The notes beneath the pieces were generated by a model. It did not search any database. It saw only the letters and a list, made by a program, of their open reading frames with translations, and was not told the origin of the DNA. 64,000 nucleotides of DNA from Hydrogenophaga sp. (GTDB taxonomy: Bacteria; Pseudomonadota; Gammaproteobacteria; Burkholderiales; Burkholderiaceae_C): positions 45,883 to 109,882 of the forward strand of contig NZ_WVZN01000036.1 in NCBI RefSeq assembly GCF_011772445.1, given 5' to 3'. Every line of letters begins with the position of its first letter. Position 1 is the first letter of the stretch. The translations under genes were made by a program, and so were the position numbers. Below are positions 58,563-64,000 of the stretch, piece after piece.

Positions 58563-59444
58563 ATGGAAAAACGCGTCCGATTCCGATCCGCCTGGCTACC
58601 CTGGGCCCTGGTGGCCCCTCAAATGGCCGTCGTGCTCGTGTTCTTCTTCTGGCCGGCTGCGCAGGCGCTGTACCAGAGCGTGCTGCAACAGGACGCTTTC
58701 GGCCTCTCCACGGAGTTCGTGGGTATGGCCAATTTTCAGCGCCTGTTCGACGACCCGAGCTACCTGGCCTCCTTCAAGGTGACGGCGCAGTTCTCCATCA
58801 TGGTGGCCGGCTTCGGCCTGGTCATCGCCCTGCTGCTGGCCGTGATGGCCAACCGCGTGCTGCGCGGCGCATCGGTCTACAAGACGCTGCTGATCTGGCC
58901 CTACGCGGTGGCGCCGGTGGTGGCGGGCGTCCTGTGGCTGTTCATGTTCGCTTCTCCCTATGGCGTGGTGGCCTATGCCCTTCGCTGGCTGGGCATGGAC
59001 TGGAACCACCTGCTCGACGCGGACCATGCCCTGGCGCTGATCGTCATGGCCGCGGTGTGGAAGCAGATCTCCTACAACTTCCTGTTCTTCCTGGCGGGGT
59101 TGCAGTCCATTCCGCAGTCGCTGATCGAGGCCGCCACCATCGACGGCGCCTCGCCCTGGCGCCGCTTCTGGACCATCGTCTTCCCGCTGCTGTCGCCCAC
59201 CACCTTTTTCCTGCTGGTGATCAACATCGTCTACGCCTTCTTCGACACCTTCGCCATCGTGGACGCCACCACCCACGGGGGCCCGGGCAAGGACACGGCG
59301 ATCCTGGTCTACAAGGTGTACTACGACGGCTTCAAGGCGCTGGACATGGGCGGCTCGGCCGCGCAGTCGGTCATCCTCATGGCCATCGTCATTGGCTTGA
59401 CGGTGCTGCAGTTCCGATTCGTCGAAAAGAAAGTCCAGTACTGA
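58563..59444 (+). CDS. ugpA: sn-glycerol-3-phosphate ABC transporter permease UgpA
   Basis: 293 residues with six membrane helices. The cytoplasmic EAA loop [20 protein letters not shown] contacts the ATPase UgpC. The N-terminus lies in the cytoplasm, [14 protein letters not shown]. It forms the channel together with UgpE, ten bases downstream. Confidence 0.95.
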   Translation: MEKRVRFRSAWLPWALVAPQMAVVLVFFFWPAAQALYQSVLQQDAFGLSTEFVGMANFQRLFDDPSYLASFKVTAQFSIMVAGFGLVIALLLAVMANRVLRGASVYKTLLIWPYAVAPVVAGVLWLFMFASPYGVVAYALRWLGMDWNHLLDADHALALIVMAAVWKQISYNFLFFLAGLQSIPQSLIEAATIDGASPWRRFWTIVFPLLSPTTFFLLVINIVYAFFDTFAIVDATTHGGPGKDTAILVYKVYYDGFKALDMGGSAAQSVILMAIVIGLTVLQFRFVEKKVQY

Positions 59445-59454
59445 GGAACCGGCC

Positions 59455-60312
59455 ATGATGATCGAACGACGCCCCGTCCTCACCGCCGTCTCTCACCTGA
59501 TCCTGCTGATTGGCGTGCTGGTGGTGGCCTTCCCGGTCTACATCACCTTCGTCGGCTCCACGCAGTCGGCCGAACAGGTGGCCACCAGCAACCCACTGTC
59601 GCTGGTGCCGGGCAGCCATTTCTTCGAGACGTACAAGCTCGCCCTGCTGGGTGGCAAGACCACGGGCGGCTCCACCATCGCACCGGTGTTGCCCATGCTG
59701 TGGGTCAGCTTCGTCTGCGCCATGGTCATCGCCCTGGGCAAGATCGCGATCTCGCTGCTCTCGGCTTTTGCCATCGTCTACTTCCGCTTCCCCGCGCGCG
59801 GCCTGGTGTTCTGGATGATCTTCGTCACCCTGATGCTGCCGGTGGAGGTGCGCATCGTGCCGACGTACGAGGTGGTATCCAACCTCGGCATGCTCAACAG
59901 CTATGCGGGCCTCACGGTGCCGCTGATCGCGTCCGCCACGGCCACTTTCCTGTTCCGCCAGTTCTTCCTCACCGTGCCCGACGAGCTGGTGGAGGCCGCG
60001 CGCATCGACGGCGCCGGGCCGATGCGTTTCTTCTGCGACGTGCTGCTGCCGCTGTCGCGCACCAACATCGCGGCGCTGTTCGTGATCCTGTTCATCTACG
60101 GCTGGAACCAGTACCTGTGGCCGCTGCTGGTGACCACCAGCGAGGACATGTATCCGGTGGTGCTGGGCATCAAGCGCGCCATCTTCGGCGAGGTCTACGT
60201 GGAGTGGAACGTCGTGATGGCCACCGCCATCCTGGCCATGCTGCCACCGGCCATCGTGGTCATCCTCATGCAGAAATGGTTCGTCAAGGGCCTGGTCGAC
60301 ACCGAGAAATAA
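59455..60312 (+). CDS. ugpE: sn-glycerol-3-phosphate ABC transporter permease UgpE
   Basis: 285 residues with six membrane helices and the EAA loop [21 protein letters not shown]. The segment [13 protein letters not shown] and the C-terminal [11 protein letters not shown] are typical of UgpE. Two ATGs at the start (59455, 59458) are both possible. ugpC starts 12 bases downstream. Confidence 0.95.
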   Translation: MMIERRPVLTAVSHLILLIGVLVVAFPVYITFVGSTQSAEQVATSNPLSLVPGSHFFETYKLALLGGKTTGGSTIAPVLPMLWVSFVCAMVIALGKIAISLLSAFAIVYFRFPARGLVFWMIFVTLMLPVEVRIVPTYEVVSNLGMLNSYAGLTVPLIASATATFLFRQFFLTVPDELVEAARIDGAGPMRFFCDVLLPLSRTNIAALFVILFIYGWNQYLWPLLVTTSEDMYPVVLGIKRAIFGEVYVEWNVVMATAILAMLPPAIVVILMQKWFVKGLVDTEK

Positions 60313-60324
60313 AGAGACGCATCC

Positions 60325-61331
<1,007 letters not shown>

Positions 61332-61335
<4 letters not shown>

Positions 61336-62075
61336 CGGCTCCCTGGCCCTACCCGCGCTGGATCGCGCACCGCGGCGCCGGCAAGCTGGCGCCCGAGAAC
61401 ACCCTGGCCGCCTTCCGCCTGGGCGCCGCCCACGGCTACCGCATGTATGAGTGCGACGCCAAGCTGAGCGCCGACGGCGTGGTCTTCCTGCTGCACGACG
61501 CCACGCTGGAGCGCACCACCAATGGCCAGGGCGTGGCCGGCGAGCGGCCCTGGAGCGAGCTGAGCCGGCTGGACGCTGGCGGCTGGCACTCGCGCGCCTT
61601 CGCGGGTGAACCGCTGTGCACGCTGGAGGCCCTGGCCCGCCACTGCCAGGCGCAGCGGCATTGGCTCAACATCGAGATCAAGCCCACCCCGGGGCAGGAA
61701 CTGGCCACCGGCCGCGCCGTGGCCGCCGAGGCGCGGCGCCTGTGGGCGGGCCGGCCGGGCGACCCGCCCTTGTTGACCTCGTTCCGCCCCGAAGCGCTGC
61801 AGGGCGCGCGCGAGACCGCGCCCGAACTGCCGCGCGGCCTGCTGATGGACACGCCCTGGGACGGCTGGCAGCGCATGGCCCGCGATCTGGGCTGCGTGGC
61901 CCTGGTGTGCAACCACGCGCTGTGGGACCAGGCCCTGGTGGACCTGGCCCGCGCCGAGGGCTGGCGCGCCCTGGCCTACACGGTGAACGACGAATGGGCC
62001 GCGCAGCGGCTCTTGGACCTGGGGCTGGACGGGATCATCACGGACCGGGTGGACTTGTTCCCCCCGGCGGGCTGA
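61332..62075 (+). CDS. ugpQ: glycerophosphodiester phosphodiesterase UgpQ
   Basis: 247 residues from the GTG at 61332, overlapping ugpC by four bases. GDPD motifs: [19 protein letters not shown] with catalytic His13, [24 protein letters not shown], and [11 protein letters not shown]. There is no signal peptide, so it works in the cytoplasm on glycerophosphodiesters brought in by UgpBAEC, releasing glycerol-3-phosphate and the alcohol. It completes the ugpBAECQ order known from E. coli. Confidence 0.95.
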
Positions 62076-62079
62076 AAGT

Positions 62080-62340
62080 TCAGCGCCCGCGCAGCCACCA
62101 GGCCAGGCTGCCCTGCACCAGCACCAGGGCGGCGTAGGTCGCCACCCGGCCATCGCGGCCGAAAACGATCAGCCCCGCCAGCAGCACCAGCACACCGCCG
62201 GTGACGAGGACGGCCACCTGGGTGCCGCGCGCGAACCGACCGGCCCGGCGCAGCCGCAGGCCCAGGGCCAGCACCAGGGCCACGCCCAGGGCAGGCGCGA
62301 TGAAGGCCAGCACATGCTCAAGCAGCAATATCGCGGTCAT
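62080..62340 (-). CDS. small membrane protein of unknown function
   Basis: 86 residues from the ATG at 62340. Three hydrophobic helices separated by a basic segment (LRLRRAGRFARGTQ). It lies between the convergent ugpQ stop, four bases away, and the divergent hemA. No ribosome site is clear. The hydrophobic pattern and compact size look like a real membrane protein. I do not recognise the family. Confidence 0.65.
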   Translation of the reverse strand: MTAILLLEHVLAFIAPALGVALVLALGLRLRRAGRFARGTQVAVLVTGGVLVLLAGLIVFGRDGRVATYAALVLVQGSLAWWLRGR

Positions 62341-62376
62341 TGAGAATGATCAAGGCCGTTCATAAGCAGCAAATTT

Positions 62377-62382
62377 TATAAT
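62377..62382 (+). promoter_or_regulatory. -10 element directly before hemA
   Basis: A perfect TATAAT ends seven bases before the hemA ATG at 62390, so transcription should start on or next to the start codon. The -35 region shows no good match. No Shine-Dalgarno sequence can fit in so short a leader. Confidence 0.6.
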
Positions 62383-62389
62383 CCGGGGC

Positions 62390-63682
62390 ATGTCTGTCTG
62401 GACGCTCGGCATCAACCACCAGACGGCCCCGCTCGACCTGCGGGGCCGTTTCGCGTTCGCGCTCGACCAGATCCAGCCCACCCTGCACACCCTGCGCAGC
62501 GCCCTGCCCCGCCAGCCCGAGGCCACGCTGCTGTCCACCTGCAACCGCACCGAGCTCTATGGCGCGGGCGATCCGGCCGTGCTGGACCCCACGCTGGACT
62601 GGCTGGCCCAGGCCGGCGGCGTCAGCTCCCAGGTGCTGCGCGACCACGCCTACGTGCTGCGCGACGACCAGTCCGCGCGCCACGCCTTTCGCGTGGCCAG
62701 CGGCCTGGACAGCATGGTGCTGGGCGAGGCCCAGATCCTGGGTCAGATGAAGGATGCCGTGCGCGCGGCCGACGAGGCCGGCGCCCTGGGCACCACCCTG
62801 CACCAGTTGTTCCAGCGCTCCTTTGCCGTGGCCAAGCAGGTGCGCAGCTCCACCGAGATCGGCGCGCACTCCATCAGCATGACGGCGGCCGCCGTGCGCC
62901 TGGCCTCGCAACTGTTCGAAGACCTGCGCGAGGTGCGCGTGCTCTTCGTCGGCGCGGGCGAGATGATCGAACTCGCCGCGACGCACTTCGCGGCCAAGAC
63001 GCCCCGGGCCATGGCCATCGCCAACCGCAGCATGGAGCGCGGCGAGAAGCTGGCCAGCCGCTTCGGCGCCCAGGTGATGCGCCTGGCCGAGCTGCCCGAG
63101 CAATTGCACGAATTCGACGTGGTGGTGAGCTGCACCGCCAGCACCCTGCCGCTGATTGGCCTGGGAGCGGTGGAGCGCGCGCTCAAGAAGCGCAAGCACC
63201 GCCCCATGTTCATGGTCGACCTGGCCGTGCCGCGCGACATCGAGGCCGAGGTGAAAGCGCTCGACGATGTCTACCTCTACACCGTGGACGACCTCGCCAC
63301 CGTGGTGCAGACCGGCAAGGACAACCGCCTGGCCGCCGTGGCCCAGGCCGAGGCCATCATCGACGCCGGCGTGCTGAGCTTCATGCACTGGATGGAGCGC
63401 CGCGACCCGGCCAACGGCGTGGTGCCGCTCATCCAGCAGATCAACGCCCAGGCCGACGCCTGGCGCGCGCACGAACTCAACCGCGCCCGGCGCCTGCTGG
63501 CGCGCGGCGAGCCGGTCGAGGCGGTGCTGGAAGCCCTGTCCAAGGGGCTCACCCAGAAGATGCTGCACGGCACCCTGGCCGAGCTGCACAGCGGCGACGC
63601 CGCCGCGCGCGCCGCCACGGCCGAGACGGTGTCGCGCCTGTTCCTGCGCGACGGCCGCCTGCCGCAAGATCCCCAGTCCTAG
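62390..63682 (+). CDS. hemA: glutamyl-tRNA reductase
   Basis: 430 residues. It reduces glutamyl-tRNA to glutamate-1-semialdehyde, the first committed step of tetrapyrrole synthesis. The catalytic cysteine is Cys51 in [10 protein letters not shown]. The NADPH-binding region is [16 protein letters not shown] and the helical dimer domain ends in VSRLFL. The N-terminus [17 protein letters not shown] aligns with the family, so the ATG at 62390 is right even though the leader has no ribosome site. It is followed by prfA after 62 bases, the usual order. Confidence 0.97.
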   Translation: MSVWTLGINHQTAPLDLRGRFAFALDQIQPTLHTLRSALPRQPEATLLSTCNRTELYGAGDPAVLDPTLDWLAQAGGVSSQVLRDHAYVLRDDQSARHAFRVASGLDSMVLGEAQILGQMKDAVRAADEAGALGTTLHQLFQRSFAVAKQVRSSTEIGAHSISMTAAAVRLASQLFEDLREVRVLFVGAGEMIELAATHFAAKTPRAMAIANRSMERGEKLASRFGAQVMRLAELPEQLHEFDVVVSCTASTLPLIGLGAVERALKKRKHRPMFMVDLAVPRDIEAEVKALDDVYLYTVDDLATVVQTGKDNRLAAVAQAEAIIDAGVLSFMHWMERRDPANGVVPLIQQINAQADAWRAHELNRARRLLARGEPVEAVLEALSKGLTQKMLHGTLAELHSGDAAARAATAETVSRLFLRDGRLPQDPQS

Positions 63683-63744
63683 CCCGCCCGGCGCGCGGCC
63701 GCCGTGGCGCTCTGCCACGCGCGCGCCGCTGCCGGGCCCCGCCC

Positions 63745-64000
63745 ATGAAACCTTTCGTCCGCCACGCCCTGCTGAAACAGCGCGCCCGCCTCCACGAACT
63801 GGACGCCCTGCTCTCCGCGCCCGACGTGGTGGACGACATCGCGCGCTTTCGGGCCCTGAGCCGGGAGCACGCCGAGGCCAGCGAGGTGGTGGCCGTGTTC
63901 GACCGCTTCCTGGCGCGCGAGGCCGACGAACAGGCCGCGCGCGAGATGCTGCGCGACCCCGAGATGGCCGCGATGGCGCAGGAAGAAATCACCGCCTGCG
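63745..64000 (+). CDS. prfA: peptide chain release factor 1, N-terminal part (cut by window end)
   Basis: The first 85 codons lie in the window. The sequence [26 protein letters not shown] and the following helical segment up to AQEEITA resemble the RF1 N-terminal domain; the GGQ and PxT motifs would lie beyond the edge. RF1 terminates translation at UAA and UAG. The position behind hemA supports the call. Confidence 0.88.
   Translation, partial: MKPFVRHALLKQRARLHELDALLSAPDVVDDIARFRALSREHAEASEVVAVFDRFLAREADEQAAREMLRDPEMAAMAQEEITAC

Overview
The window is a gene-dense, high-GC stretch of a beta-proteobacterial chromosome. The gene content points to Burkholderiales, most likely family Comamonadaceae (Hydrogenophaga/Acidovorax-like). 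The pointers are the ubiE - Tim44-like - ubiJ - ubiB block, pilS-pilR next to ffh and a CcsA-type gene, a lysine/alanine/proline-rich H1-like protein, and fmdB - DUF502 - aspS. Genus is inferred from gene order and protein style only. I see no phage, transposase, CRISPR array, tRNA or rRNA. Almost everything is housekeeping, packed into short-gap or overlapping operons.

Layout. 0-4.7 kb: a DUF3047 lipoprotein, then on the minus strand a large FtsX-type permease with a truncated globin, and ffh-upp. 6.2-11.2 kb (plus): CcsA-like cytochrome c assembly protein, a small zinc-ribbon protein, PilS/PilR and AmpD. 11.2-16.6 kb: nrdA and nrdB, preceded by a promoter with what look like tandem NrdR boxes, then an H1-like protein and a strong terminator. 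16.6-22.9 kb (minus): accB-accC-prmA-DUF3426-PfkB kinase, a TlpA thioredoxin and an unassigned protein divergent from mpl. 24.3-32 kb (minus): an unassigned small protein, aroG with a complete-looking attenuator, chromate resistance ChrB-like/ChrA, and rodA - dehydrogenase - tldD. 32-38.5 kb (plus): esterase, RNase II-family enzyme, TonB-like protein, mtgA, acyltransferase, CDP-diglyceride synthase and ruvC. 38.5-57 kb (minus): ATP-dependent DNA ligase with its MBL exonuclease, clsB/ybhP-like pair, nudB, yqjDEK-like trio, aspS, DUF502, fmdB, the ubiquinone genes, and a 1288-residue flavin/iron-sulfur oxidoreductase. 57-62 kb (plus): ugpBAECQ. 62-64 kb: hemA and the start of prfA.

The most interesting item is the leader of aroG (DAHP synthase, first step of aromatic amino-acid synthesis). 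A 24-codon ORF at 25962-26036 (minus) carries seven aromatic codons within eight consecutive positions. It is followed by a GC-rich hairpin with eight U, and the leader contains segments that can form the alternative antiterminator and anti-antiterminator stems. This is the architecture of a ribosome-mediated transcription attenuator, and the predicted promoter places the start of transcription almost on the leader AUG. Other regulatory observations are the tandem NrdR-like boxes over the nrdA promoter, a perfect TATAAT directly before the hemA start codon (possible leaderless mRNA), and an intercistronic terminator after ugpB that would favour excess binding protein.
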